This document shows positions 1 through 10,480 of a stretch of 60,000 nucleotides of DNA, piece by piece. The stretch spans positions 4,152,373 to 4,212,372 of the forward strand of contig NC_088306.1 in assembly GCF_032854445.1 (NCBI RefSeq), written 5' to 3'. Every line of letters begins with the position of its first letter. Position 1 is the stretch's first letter. A model generated the notes under the pieces. That model saw only the letters and a list, made by a program, of their open reading frames with translations. It did not search any database and was not told the DNA's origin. The position numbers and the translations under genes are program-made. The DNA comes from Liolophura sinensis (taxonomy: Eukaryota > Mollusca > Polyplacophora > Chitonida > Chitonidae).

Positions 1-904
1 GCATGATTTATCTTCATAAAATGTGAAAAATAGCAAAGGTTGATGAAAGAAAATGAAACACTTACATGACGTCTGTAAAATGTACGCCTAAAATAAGGTA
101 TCCACAAAAATTAGTTCAATCGTCATCGACAGCAGCCTGCCTCGGTATACGATCTAGTCCATCCTATTTGCACTTCGCACACGAGAACTGGCCCCATTGT
201 GATTAAGCATCACGTCTACCATCACACGGATAGTCCAACACAGAACCAAAATCGACCCCTTTGAAACATCGTAGACGCTGTTTTGTTGCGTTCTCCAAGT
301 TCTGTGATAATTAGCAAGGCCAGGAAATAAGTTTCGAGGCAAAATGTCCACGTTAAAAAAACAAAATTTAAATATTTCGTTCAGTATGATTTTCGAAATC
401 ACCGCTTCTCGCATCCTGCAAGTCATCACGTGACGTCAGTTGTCATAGAGATATGACCTAGATTTAGGTCACAGTTTTGTAGCAAAATGTTTCGATCATT
501 GAGCCGTTATGAATGCTGATGTTTTCGAAAGCAATTAAAGCTCGTCATCTTTTTTCGCACTAATGGACTGTGTTATTACGCTTTTTGATCACAGAAATCA
601 TAGATTTCCTTGTTTTTTTTCTAGAACTATATTAAGTGCAAAGGTGTGGTTCGGTTATATGCGTTTCATATATATGGATATCAGTACGCGCCTCATTTAT
701 ATACTTGTCAAAACAAACAGACGTGGTCTTCTCTATCAACCACCCAAAGCCGTCCAAACTAAATTATGGGCTAAAATAGGATATGCTATTAGTGACCCAT
801 TATACCAAATTTATTAAACTCGCCATGTAATTTTTTTACCACTCGCTTAATGAAATTGATATAATAGGTCAGTCATTTTGTATCCTCTTTATAAACATAA
901 TCAT
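1..904. other. AT-rich intergenic or intronic stretch, nothing recognised
   Basis: No repeat, exon or RNA gene is supported here. Two open frames (minus 154-429, plus 563-817) show no domain or protein-like composition and are taken as chance. Confidence 0.5.
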
Positions 905-1135
905 TTATTTATTTTTTATTTCATTCATGGTTTACACCGTACTGAAAAATATTTCACTTATATGACGGCGGCCAGCATTATGGTGGAAAGAAACCGGGCA
1001 GAGCCGCAGGTTGGTGGAAGACTTTTGCACTAGCGGCCGAAGAGGAAACCAGCATGACCTGGACTTGAACTCACAGCGACCGCATTAGTAAGCGATTCCT
1101 GGGTTTTTACGCTGCGCTAGCGCGCTAACCATCTG
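905..1135 (-). mobile_element. tRNA-derived conserved-domain SINE, nearly full length
   Basis: Read on the minus strand it has a tRNA-like head (GCGCTAGCGCAGCG region and a B-box-like GAGTTCAAGTCC), a GC-rich central domain ending in CATAATGCTGGCCGCCGTC, then AAGTGAAATATT and an AATA-rich 3' end. The order matches the better preserved copies at 4211-4457 and 31980-32226. The middle is damaged: about 30 bases near the central CGGGCTCTGCC segment are missing or altered. V-, Nin-DC and Meta-type SINE superfamilies have such conserved cores; I cannot say which applies. Confidence 0.85.
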
Positions 1136-1267
1136 AACATACACATAATCATGTTCATGCCTCTTTCTAAATGTGAACCAACGCCATAATTGAAATGTTC
1201 GTCTTAAAAACCTACGTCTATTACCCACCGAGCCTTTGAGCATAATTGTTCTATGGAATATCAATAA

Positions 1268-1395
1268 CTACAGCATAAAAAGTAGAAACCAGAGAAGTAA
1301 TGACAGTATAACAGTTGACAAATGCTGACATGCTTTATTAGTGAAATTGGGCCTCTTGTTAATTTTTCTGAGAATTTTACTCCCTGTCCATACAT
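1268..1395 (+). repeat. Solitary copy of the 48-bp-monomer dispersed element (copy A)
   Basis: One decayed monomer (ACAGCATAAAAAGTAGAAAC, then GACAGTATAACAG) is followed by the same flank (GACAAATG...GGCCTCTTGT) that ends the long array at 2665 and recurs at 5450 and, inverted, at 9775. This is a member of a dispersed family, not a stray monomer. Confidence 0.6.
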
Positions 1396-1559
1396 ATACA
1401 ATACTGCCCGATCCTGATGATATACTCAAGGCGTATGAAGCAGTACCTCAGGTCAAGTTTTTCATGTTTGAAATATATTCAATACGTTAAAGACTTCTTT
1501 GTTCGCGGTGTCCCATTCAGCTACACACTAAGCGCCAAGTCTGACATCCGCATATAGTA

Positions 1560-2664
1560 TAATAGGCTACAGCATAGAAAGCACAGCCAGAGCGGCAACG
1601 ACAGTGTGGTAGACGTACAGCACAGACAGCAAAACCAGAGCAGCGATGACAGTGTGATAGACGTACAGCACAGACAGCAAAACCAGAGCAGCGACGACAG
1701 TGTGATAGACGTACAGTAGAGACAGCCAAACCAGAGCACCGACGACAGTGTGATAGACGTACAGCACAGACAGCAAAACCAGAGCAGCGACGACAGTGTG
1801 ATAGACGTACAGTACAGACAGCAAAACCAGAGCAGCGACGACAGTGTGATAGACGTACAGCACAGACAGCAAAACCAGAGCACGACAGCGTGATAGACGT
1901 ACAGCACAGACAGCAAAACCAGAGCAGCGACGACAGTGTGATAGACGTACAGTACAGACAGCAAAACCAGAGCAGCGACGACAGTGTGATAGACGTACAG
2001 CATAGACAGCAAAACCAGAGCAGCGACGACAGCGTGATAGACGTACAGCACAGACAGCAAAACCAGAGCAGCGATGACAGTGTGATAGACGTACAGCACA
2101 GACAGCAAAACCAGAGCACGACGACAGTGTGATAGACGTACAGCATAGAGAGCAAAACCGGAGCATCTACGACAGTGTGATAGACGTACGGCATAGAGAG
2201 CAAAACCAGAGCAGCGACGACAGTGTGATAGACGTACAGTACAGAGAGCAAAACCAGAGCAGCGACGACAGTGTGACAGACATACAGTATAGAGAGTAAA
2301 ACCAGAGCAGCGACGACAGTGTAGTACACGTAAAGTATAGAGAGTAAGACCAGAGCAGCGACGACAGTCTGATAAACGCACAGCACAGGGAGCAAAATCA
2401 GAGCAGCGACGACAGTGTGATAGACGTACAGCATAGATAGTAAAACCAGTGCAGCGACGACAGTGTGATAGCCGTACACCATAGAGAGCAACACCAAAGC
2501 AACGACGACAGTGTGATAGACGTAAGGCATATAGAGTAAATGTAAGGCAGCGACGACAGTGTGATAGACGTACAGCATAGAGAGTAAAACCAGAGCAGCG
2601 ACCACAGTGTGATAGACGAACAGCATAAAGAGCAAAACCAGAGCAGCGACCACAGTGTGATAGC
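1560..2664. repeat. Minisatellite, 48-bp unit, about 23 copies
   Basis: The unit contains GTGTGATAGACGTACAGC and AGCAAAACCAGAGCAGCGAC and repeats every 48 bases. Two variants are spatially sorted: units at about 1620-2120 carry CACAGACAGC and units at about 2140-2660 carry CATAGAGAGC or CATAGAGAGT. Small deletions near 1880 and 2115 shift the frame. Because 48 is a multiple of 3, long open frames exist on both strands (up to 388 codons). They are internally periodic and are not genes. Confidence 0.95.
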
Positions 2665-2870
2665 TGGCAAATGGTTACACAAAACAAGAGAAATACAGCC
2701 TCTCATTCAGTTTTTTTTTTATTCTAACGGTTCATATAAATGCTTAAACAGTAGCAAATTCCACGTGCTCACCAACCGGTCATAAGCATACATAAAAATG
2801 TGTGGTGGTGTTAACTGGAATAAATTGGGCGTCACTGAGCTAGAATTACTCAGAGTGCTGTATTGTAATC
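2665..2870 (+). repeat. 3' flank of the 48-bp array, part of a dispersed element (copy B)
   Basis: The segment after the array (GATAGCTGGCAAATGG, GCCTCTCATTCAG, ATGCTTAAACAGTAGCAA, GGCGTCACTGAGCTAG) is matched in order by 5450-5730. The array therefore sits inside a larger mobile or duplicated unit. The true borders cannot be placed by eye; similarity may continue weakly to about 3000. Confidence 0.65.
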
Positions 2871-3004
2871 AGATTTAGTATTCAAAAGCATTAGAACGCT
2901 GTTAAAAGAAACACTTGGGTTACAAGTCGATGGTCGCGAGATCCATTTCCAAAGCAATCAATAACACCAGTTCCCACAGTAATACATGTGTATGAGCAAT
3001 AAAG

Positions 3005-3525
3005 CTGGTGGCATGTAAGAAAAAATCAAAGCTGGTGAAATGTAAGAAAGAATCAAAGCTGGTGAGATGTAAGAAAGAATCAAAGCTGGTGAGATGTAAG
3101 AAAGAATCAAATCTGGTGAGATGTAAGAAAGAATCAAAGTTGGTTAGATGTAAGAAAGAATCAAAGATGTTGAGATATAAGAAAGAATCAAAGCTGGTGA
3201 GATGTAAGAAAGAATCAAAGCAGGTGAGATGTAAGAAAGAATCAAAGCTGGTGAGATGTAAGAAAGAATCAAAGCAGGTGAGATGTAAGAAAGAATCAAA
3301 GCTGGTGAGATGTAAGAAAGAATCAAAGATGGTTAGATGTAAGAAAGAATCAAAGATGGTGAGATATAAGAAAGAATCAAAGATGTTGAGATATAAGAAA
3401 GAATCAAAGCAGGTGAGATGTAAGAAAGAATCAAAGCTGGTGAGATGTAAGAAAGAATCAAAGCTGGTGAGATGTAAGAAAGAATCAAAGCTGGTGAGAT
3501 GTAAGAAAGAATCAGACGTCAGTTT
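3005..3525. repeat. Minisatellite, 27-bp unit, about 19 copies
   Basis: The unit contains GCTGGTGAGATGTAAGAAAG and repeats every 27 bases, with variants at the CTGG/CAGG/ATGT position. The open frame at 3008-3532 (a KKESKLVRC repeat) exists because 27 is divisible by 3. It has no start context or flanking coding sequence and is not called a gene. Confidence 0.93.
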
Positions 3526-3715
3526 TCAATGATCCAGAGGTTTTGTAAGAATGAAATCCCATTCAAAATGCAAACTCGTAAAGAGTTAAAAATTTTTAGG
3601 TCATAAACAAATATAAGTATCCCAGTTAGGCTGCAACTTTTCATAAAAGCTTCGTGTCGGTGTGATAAACACAAATGGTTGCACTCTGGGTACATAGCTG
3701 TATCTCCACGTAATT

Positions 3716-4037
3716 TGCTTAACCCGAGGTCTGGTACACTGAAAAAAACTAATCTCTTAAACTTAACAGAACGTCTGTTGTCTGAGTGATGCTAGAATGT
3801 ATTCCGTTATTGTAGCGCAATATTGTGTCACATACAACATAATATCCCGCTGGACTAAGAGAATATTATGGTTTCATAATATAACTAATGGTTATTTGGA
3901 ATTAATAGAATATGTGTGTTATATTTAACAGATTAATCTGCTGCATTAACAGAATACATTCTAGCATCACTCAGATAACAGAATTTCTGTTAAACGTAAT
4001 AATTTTTTTTTTAGCGTATCAGACTCCGGGTTAAGCA
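3716..4037. mobile_element. MITE-like foldback element, 322 bp
   Basis: Both ends start with TGCTTAACCCG in inverted orientation, and similarity continues about 90 bases inward (ACAGAACGTCTGTTG / CTGTTATCTGAGTGATGCTA, then TAGAATGTATTC). The centre is AT-rich. No transposase is present. No clear target duplication was found, so the superfamily is unknown. A partial second copy lies at 17148-17320. Confidence 0.75.
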
Positions 4038-4210
4038 GAGTTAAATGAAGATACATTTCTGACACAGGTCTCCAGAGATCATGAACAATCTGGCCATTTG
4101 GCAACAAAAGTGTTATACTCATTGTAAAATGGTGGAATCCTAGAATGAAGGCGTTTGATGGCGTGTCCGTGATACATTAGTTTGGGGTTCGATAACTTAT
4201 GAGGTAGATT

Positions 4211-4457
4211 TATTTATTTATTTGATTCGTGTTTCACGCCGTACTCAAGAATATTTCACTTATACGACGGCGGCCAGCATTATGGTGGGTGGAAACCGGG
4301 CACAGCCGGGGGGAAACCCACGACCATCCGCAGCTTGCTGTCAGACCTTCCCACATACGGCCGGAAAGGAAGCCAGCATGAGCTGGACTTGAACTCACAG
4401 CGACCACATTGGTGAGAGACTCACGAGTCATTAAGCTGCTCTAGCGCGCTAACCAAC
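4211..4457 (-). mobile_element. Full-length tRNA-derived SINE with 11-bp target duplication
   Basis: The body is 247 bp. It is flanked by TGAGGTAGATT at 4200-4210 and again at 4458-4468, a clean target-site duplication as expected for LINE-driven integration. The AATA tail faces the left duplication and the tRNA-like head faces the right. The length equals that of the copy at 31980-32226. Confidence 0.93.
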
Positions 4458-4559
4458 TGAGGTAGATTGAAATCATCACATTTTACCCAAGATCTAACAA
4501 ATGCTACAAGGTGAAATATGTATTCGCCATATGTGGGGCTCTCATGTAGATTACAATCC

Positions 4560-4686
4560 TGGGGATGGTCGTAGGTTTCCCCCGGGCTCTGCCCAGTTTC
4601 CTCCCATCATAATGCTGACCGTTGACGTATGAATGAAATATTCTTGAGTACGACATAAAACACCATTGAAATAAATAAATAAATAT
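4560..4686 (+). mobile_element. 5'-truncated SINE with 10-bp target duplication
   Basis: Only the central domain and tail are present (GGATGGTCGTAGGTTTCCCC to the AATAAATA tail). ATTACAATCC occurs at 4550-4559 and 4687-4696. The duplication shows the truncation arose at insertion, not by later deletion. It lies only about 90 bp from the neighbouring SINE, in the opposite orientation. Confidence 0.9.
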
Positions 4687-4699
4687 ATTACAATCCAAA

Positions 4700-5129
4700 T
4701 AAGTATAATTCACAACTTCCAAACTGATATGATCCCGTCTGTCACCTGTGTACAGATACGTATCCAGACAGTATGTACATTCAGTACTACATAATGTCTT
4801 CTGTAAATCCAAACAAGGTAAAAAAGAATTAGTTCTCCACCTTCGACAAGATCGGAATTACTCATTGCTAAAGGATCGTCGATATACCGTCTCGTAAATC
4901 CAAATATCGAGTGTTAGGCAGATTAAAAACATTTGAGTATATTATTTTTTTTTAACTGATCAACCAAACTTGTAACTCACCGAATGGCTCTCTGCTTGGC
5001 TTTACCGTCGGTAGTTTTTCTCCTCCTACGCCGGGCCATTAACAGAATGGACATGTTAGACCGTCAATAAGGGGGCTACAAAATAAAATATGTTTTAAAG
5101 CAAGGTACATTTAAGGCAAGGCATCCCAA
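4700..5129. other. Unannotated stretch
   Basis: AT-rich sequence with no supported exon, RNA or repeat. Confidence 0.45.
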
Positions 5130-5420
5130 TATTGTACGAAAATGTTTGTTTTGTGGGGTTTAAAGAAGCTTGTCACATACACATTTTGTACCGAAGTGGT
5201 TTCAGTACTTATCGCATAGTGGTGACAAATTTAACATAAAACTTTGTACCGAATAGGTTTCAGTACTTATTACAAAGCGGTTAACACATTAAAACACAAA
5301 ATATTGAACCGAATTGATTACAATACTTATAAAATAGCGGCTTTCAAATTGTAACATAAAATGTTGTACCCAGCTGGTTTCAATACTTATGACACAGCGT
5401 TTAACAAATTACCGGATTCC
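5130..5420. repeat. Degenerate tandem repeat, about 60-bp unit, 4-5 copies
   Basis: GTTTCAGTACTTAT-like segments recur at roughly 60-base spacing, with ACATAAAA-TTGTACCGAA between them. The copies are strongly diverged, so this is an old array. Confidence 0.7.
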
Positions 5421-5449
5421 AGTATGAAAGGCTACAAAGAAGGTACAGG

Positions 5450-5730
5450 CAGAGCAAGGATCACTGTGGGATAGTTAGCAAATGGTCCTACATATGGGTA
5501 AATTCGGCCTCATTTCAGTTGTCCTTAGTTAGGGTTTTGTTTTAACTGTTCCTGTCAATGCTTAAATGGTAGCAACCTATTACATATAGGCACCTTAGCA
5601 CCATAGCAAATTAGGTGTTGCAAAATAGAATAAGGTGATAAATACAGTGGTGTGAGTTAAAATGTAATATTAGGCGTCACTGGTGTAGATTTACTCAAAA
5701 TGCTGCGTTATCAGCTCAATTAACAACACT
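5450..5730 (+). repeat. Dispersed element with one 48-bp monomer (copy C)
   Basis: A decayed monomer (GGCAGAGCAAGGATCACTGT) is followed by GATAGTTAGCAAATGG, CGGCCTCATTTCAG, ATGCTTAAATGGTAGCAA and GGCGTCACTGGTGTAG. The order and spacing match 2650-2870. It shows the flank without an expanded array. Confidence 0.65.
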
Positions 5731-6339
5731 CATATGAAAACGGTTCAAACGGATCACATTTTGGCGATGTTTCACTCTTTACACTAAATAAGACCGCATT
5801 AAAACACGTGGAATATTTGACGATTTGATGTAAACTCAACATACCTAATACTTCTCGTACCACTGCTGAACGTCAGGATGTAACATATATCAGTATCACC
5901 GCTATCAGTTCCAATCCACAATACTTACTCCTCCCAGATACACTCTGCGGATACCTCTATGGACTCTACAAGGACACGCAGTGAGATTTTCTAGAATTCT
6001 CGAATATTTAATGTATGTCAGGTGTGATTGGGACGCGGATTGCCTAACCACTTAGTACAGCGAGCGATACGGGAAATATTGAGAGTGGGTAATTATAGAT
6101 AAAGCCGATTTATCCATTGATTAATTGGTCGATCAGATTTTTATATGAATCGTTGCTTTAGAAGATTTACTGGTTACAGCACGCAATATTTTGTTACAAC
6201 GAATTCCGGCTAACATAGTTTTCTAGGTAAATACTTTTCTTTATGATCATATATCCCATTTCTTTGCTAAATCCCTACGGATTTGGGTAACATGGCAAAG
6301 GAAAATTACCAAGGTCTTTTGGTTTTCAAGGCATTGGCC
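5731..6339. other. Unannotated stretch
   Basis: AT-rich, nothing supported. The first 200 bases may be a distant continuation of the dispersed element. Confidence 0.4.
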
Positions 6340-6650
6340 TACAGTGCTCTGTGTTAGAATATGCCAAAGTGTGCTGTATTTAGGACGCTGACAAAGTGTG
6401 TTTTGTTTAGGACATTGACAAAGTGTGTTGTGTGCTAGAATATTGGACAGTGTGTTATCTTTTAGGACATTAGCAAAGTGTGCTGTGTGTTGCCGGACAT
6501 TGACAAAGGGTGCTGTCTTTTAGGGCATTAGCAAAATGTTCCGTGTGCCATACAGCTTTTACAAAGTGTGCCGTGTTTTAGGGCATTAAAGTGATAATGT
6601 TCCAAGACATTGGCATGGTGTACTGTGTTTTGCAACAATGTCAAAGTTTT
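6340..6650. repeat. Degenerate tandem repeat, about 33-36-bp unit, about 9 copies
   Basis: GACATTAGCAAAGTGTG-like units followed by CTGTGTTTTAG recur with variable spacing. One stray unit (CTAGCAAAGTGTGTTGTG) lies near 7275. Confidence 0.75.
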
Positions 6651-7789
6651 TTCGACAACCAGGAACTCATTGATTCTGGTAACGCCATAATTATTAAAAA
6701 ACAAGACATTTCTGGATATTTTGGCGCAGAGTAAAATGAGTTACGTAAACTGCTACTAATTCAAACCCTCTAAAATTGTTTTCATATTTTAGCATTATGT
6801 AGCCTAAACAAATGAAATTTATCAAATTTCGTGTAGCTATAAAATCTCACGGCAGAATGGTTTCTGAGTTCCATGTTTGGAAATTCTGTTATAAAAACAA
6901 TGTAGTCTATTTGCTGAAAGAGTGGTGTGGGCTGTGTCACTGTGTGAAGTTTGTTCTAAGCGCTTGTTTGCGAAGCCATGCATTAAAAAACAAATATCTA
7001 TCAACGCCCAATGTCCATCATGTCAATTTGTTTTTGAATAATTATGACGTGATCCGTGACAACGAAGACGGTCCCGAAACAAAGATTATGGAGATTTAAC
7101 ATTATGAATTAGAAAAGTATCCGAACTGCATTTTCTTTGCAATAATATAGACATCCATCATATCGAGGTGCAGAGCTTGTGTTGTTATGTGTCACTGACG
7201 AAAGGCAAGTTTGGTAACAAGAATGCCTGAATTAATAGGTAGCTGAATAAAGGTGACAAGTTAAAAGAAACAAGCTACTAGCAAAGTGTGTTGTGTTTTC
7301 GAACGGCCACAAGCATTCTGTGCACAAATCATACGGTTGTTAACAAGCGTCAAGTACTAAACGATGTCTTATGATTTAATGCCCTAAAAAAGAGCTGAAG
7401 TACAGATCACAAGCCATAGCTCATATAAGTGATGAACTGTCCAAAGGCTCCGTAAAAAATTAAGTGGCCAAATGAACTTCACCTGAAGTTTTCTGGCCCT
7501 AGATCAACAAAGTAGAAGACTCCAACTCAGACAGTGCTGGTGTTACTCGGGCTTTACTTTCGTTATCTATAAAATTTTTATCTCCTTTGTATATTTGTGT
7601 GTATAGCTTGAACGAGGATAACTCATTTAATACTCTGACGTCATAGCCATGGCTATTTTATCTTTTCATTCTAACCACAAAACTCGTGACGTCACAAGTT
7701 GTGCAGGCCTAGATGACGGCGGAGAAGGACACCAATTCCTGATAGTCCGTTTAAAGCAAAAACAATACAGTAAAGCCAGGAACTTGCGG
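6651..7789. other. Unannotated AT-rich stretch
   Basis: A 95-codon plus frame at 6812-7099 is open, but its composition mirrors the AT-rich DNA and no domain is seen. It is not annotated as a gene. Confidence 0.4.
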
Positions 7790-7890
7790 GCGGTCGTGGG
7801 GATCCCCCCTAGATTGCCGGGTGTCCTTTCAGCACAAGTGAAATATTCTTGAGTACGTCGTAAAACACCTAGTAAAAAAGAAATAAATCA
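7790..7890 (+). mobile_element. SINE 3' fragment
   Basis: GGTCGTGGGGATCCCCC, then CAAGTGAAATATTCTTGAGT and a GTAAAACACC-type end with an AAATAAATC tail match the SINE central domain and tail. The head is missing. Confidence 0.75.
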
Positions 7891-8964
7891 AATTCCGAGA
7901 GATCTGCCTATCTTACAAACGTACTTTGAGGTTTGTGTTAAAGATTGGATAATGTACTATTGGGAGAATATCAGTTTTCAGCACCAAAATATTTTATAAC
8001 ATGTTCTTTGCGGTAAAAATGTAATTTTTTGGGGCGGCATTCAATGTCTTTTACACGTATTCTAATAGTTTTAATTTTCATGAGATGATGTTCTTTTGAT
8101 GTTTTAAAAATCGTGTCAGTGGCATTTTATCACAAATCGTCAGCTATGAAAAAAAAGAGTAAAGTGGATTCCCATCCACTCCGGAATAATTAGACATTTG
8201 TGGTAACGTTATGCAATTTTTGTTCTCATTTTCCAGGAGTCATTATCTGATCTGCTGGAAGAGAGAAGATAAAACAAGGCAGGCATAATGGATCGCCTTT
8301 ACCTCAGTGAAAACACCTCCACACCCTGGCACTAACGTTGTTTGGCGCCTCACCTGTAATCAAATATGCAAAACAGCAATTTCCTCCGGCCTACTGACAC
8401 GGTCCATCGAGGTAATTGAATCAATCGATTACTAGCTCAATGTGTCGGAAATCATGCTCGTTTGGCTCATTCGTTACGCTTTTAATATTAACACCGTAAA
8501 TAAATTATAGCTCAGCTTCCTGCGGGTAAGTAGAGCCATATGCATTTGATTTTGCCTCGCTGAACTAATACGGTAACGTGCTGATTTTAGTTTTATCCAA
8601 TTTGACGGTGGAGAAGTGGCATCGTTTTGATCTGACAAGGCAGTGAAGCCGTCCATTAAGGATCGCCTTATATGGTAGATTTGCGTGGCGTCATAACCGG
8701 ATTTACCACTTTTCCATGGAACAGCCCGATATTGTAACAGTTATGTAATTTCCTGGCTGATTAAATTGCTATACCTAATGCAATATCTCCTAGACGGCTG
8801 ATCACATTCAGTTATGCTGACATGTTACAATAGAGGTTCTGTTTTGTAGATGGAAAGGGGCTGCGAATTTTGTTTGCTGGGAAACAACTATTGGGTGATT
8901 AAGGGACAAAACATTTTTTTTTATTAAAATCGATATGTTGTCATCCTTACACCTAATATTCAAA
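7891..8964. other. Unannotated stretch
   Basis: No gene supported. An acceptor-like TTTTCCAG at 8235 is followed by a short frame with no usable GT donor. Confidence 0.4.
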
Positions 8965-9022
8965 TAAGGAGCCTTCGTGAGCGGGTGGTTAGCGTGCCAA
9001 CCCGGGGCAATACCTCAGGAGC
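8965..9022 (+). mobile_element. SINE tRNA-head remnant
   Basis: GCCTTCGTGAGCGGGTGGTT then AGCGTGCCAA and CAGGAGCTC resemble only the tRNA-like head of the SINE family (A-box side). The rest is absent. Confidence 0.5.
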
Positions 9023-9177
9023 TCTATTTCTTACTGTTTATTTCATATATGTTTAAAAATCAAGCTTAGTTTGCCTTTGACCTACTGAACAGCCTCATCC
9101 TAGCCGAATGTCCTGCGTCATTCTTGCTGCACGGTTCGCGTATTGTTGACTGATCGTGGTAGGAATGTGTTCGATTA

Positions 9178-9478
9178 TCCGATCAGGATGCGTGTACCAT
9201 GGTACCATCATGGGCTTGGGATCCGATCAGGATGCGTGTACCATGGTACCATCATGGGCTTGGGATCCGATCAGGATGCGTGTACCATGGTACCATCATG
9301 GGCTTGGGATCCGATCAGGATGCGTGTACCATGGTACCATCATGGGCTTGGGATCCGATCAGGATGCGTGTACCATGGTACCATCATGGGCGCAGGATCC
9401 GATCAGGATGCGTGTACCATGATACCCTCATGGGCGCAGGATCCGATCAGGATGCGTGTACAATCATGGTACCATAAT
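9178..9478. repeat. Minisatellite, 44-bp unit, about 6.5 copies
   Basis: The unit reads GATCAGGATGCGTGTACC, ATGGTACCATCATGGG, CTTGGGATCC and is nearly identical across the first five copies. Later copies change to GCGCAGG and drift at the right edge. Overlapping open frames in three phases are repeat artefacts. Confidence 0.95.
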
Positions 9479-9611
9479 GGTCGTGTATCAGGGTCTGCGT
9501 ATGATGGCCGGACCGTTCGCGTATGGTTTGGACACAAACAGCGTAGGATATTCGGCTAGGACGTCTGGATGAGCAGTACCGTTTTGTTCCAGCTCATTCT
9601 CTGCGTGACTC

Positions 9612-9716
9612 ACTTTGGCCTTCCAGGATGATCGTGAGTTTCACCCGGGCTCCGCCCGGTTGCCACCCACCGTAACACTGGACGCCGTCGCATAAGTGAA
9701 ATATTCTTGGGTATTC
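9612..9716 (+). mobile_element. SINE 3' fragment
   Basis: CACCCGGGCTCCGCCCGGTT, then CGCCGTCGCATAAGTGAAAT and ATTCTTGGGTATT match the SINE core and tail. It lacks the head and the AATA tail. Confidence 0.75.
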
Positions 9717-9734
9717 TTTTTTTGTGTATTTTTT

Positions 9735-10480
9735 AGTTTAAATGGTAGAAAAACCAAGTTGTTTCAGTATAGTTGCAAGGTTTTTTTTTTGAGAATAAAA
9801 CAGTAACTGAGGTAAATTGACAAGAGGCCAGATTTCACCGGTAACGCGAGACCACTTGTCAGCTATTATACTGTCGTCGCTGCTGTGACTTTCCTCTCTA
9901 TGCTGTACGTCTTTAATTATATTAATCTATTTGCCTCTTTGCTCAGTCAAGGTTAACCCAAGTTGTTTCAATCTAGTTGACACTTTTCTCTTTTAAAATT
10001 ACAAGTCAAAAGGACCAAGTTATTTCAAATAAGTGGCTCGTTTATTCTTCTAGGGCTAAATGTAGAAAGAACCATTTTGCTTCAGTCCAGTTGCCATATT
10101 GCTGTTTGAAGTTAAAAGGACCGAACAATAAAGTTGCCCTTAATACTGAATGTTAAAGGCTAGACAATCAGCTTGTTGCCACGTAGGTTCTCCTTTTCTC
10201 TTTTCAGTTTAAAGATCAGGAAAACAAGTTGTTTCGATAAGGTTGTCCTTGTTCATTTAACTTAAGGTTGAATGTCAGAAGGGCAATGTTGCTTCAATCA
10301 TGTTGCTCTGGTAAGGTTAAAATGCAGAAGAACCCAGACGATTCGGTCTATTTGCCACTTTGCACTTTTGCTGTTTTAAGGTTAAAGTCAGAAAAAAAAG
10401 CGTTTCAATGTTGTTGTCTTAATCTAGCTGCTCCGTTTCTGTGTTTTAACGGACTGAAGAATAAGGTTGCTTTAACCTAG
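9735..10480. repeat. Degenerate tandem repeat, about 60-70-bp unit, about 10 copies
   Basis: Units of the type AAGTTGTTTCAATCTAGTTG followed by a pyrimidine-rich stretch and AAGGTTAAAtGTCAGAAgga recur with strong divergence. The array is interrupted at 9775-9915 by another element. Confidence 0.7.
9775..9915 (-). repeat. Dispersed 48-bp-monomer element (copy D, inverted)
   Basis: The reverse complement contains GACGTACAGCATAGAGAG, CAGCAGCGACGACAGT, TAGCTGACAAGTGG and GGCCTCTTGTCAATTT. It matches copy A best. It interrupts an older degenerate tandem array, one unit of which lies at 9735-9772. Confidence 0.7.

Noticed and set aside
1517-2687. Minus frames of 378 and 388 codons
   Set aside because: Perfectly periodic at 48 bases and open in several frames at once; a minisatellite translation, not a gene.
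2665-3532. CRISPR array
   Set aside because: Units are contiguous tandem repeats without unique spacers, in a eukaryotic setting.
5402-5440. Possible micro-exon TATGAAAGGCTACAAAGAAG before GTACAG
   Set aside because: No pyrimidine tract; lies at the edge of a degenerate repeat; no phase partner.
6812-7099. 95-codon plus frame
   Set aside because: AT-driven composition, no motif, no splice or promoter context.
8235-8285. Possible exon after TTCTCATTTTCCAG
   Set aside because: Needs a GC donor with poor context; two frames meet stops quickly.
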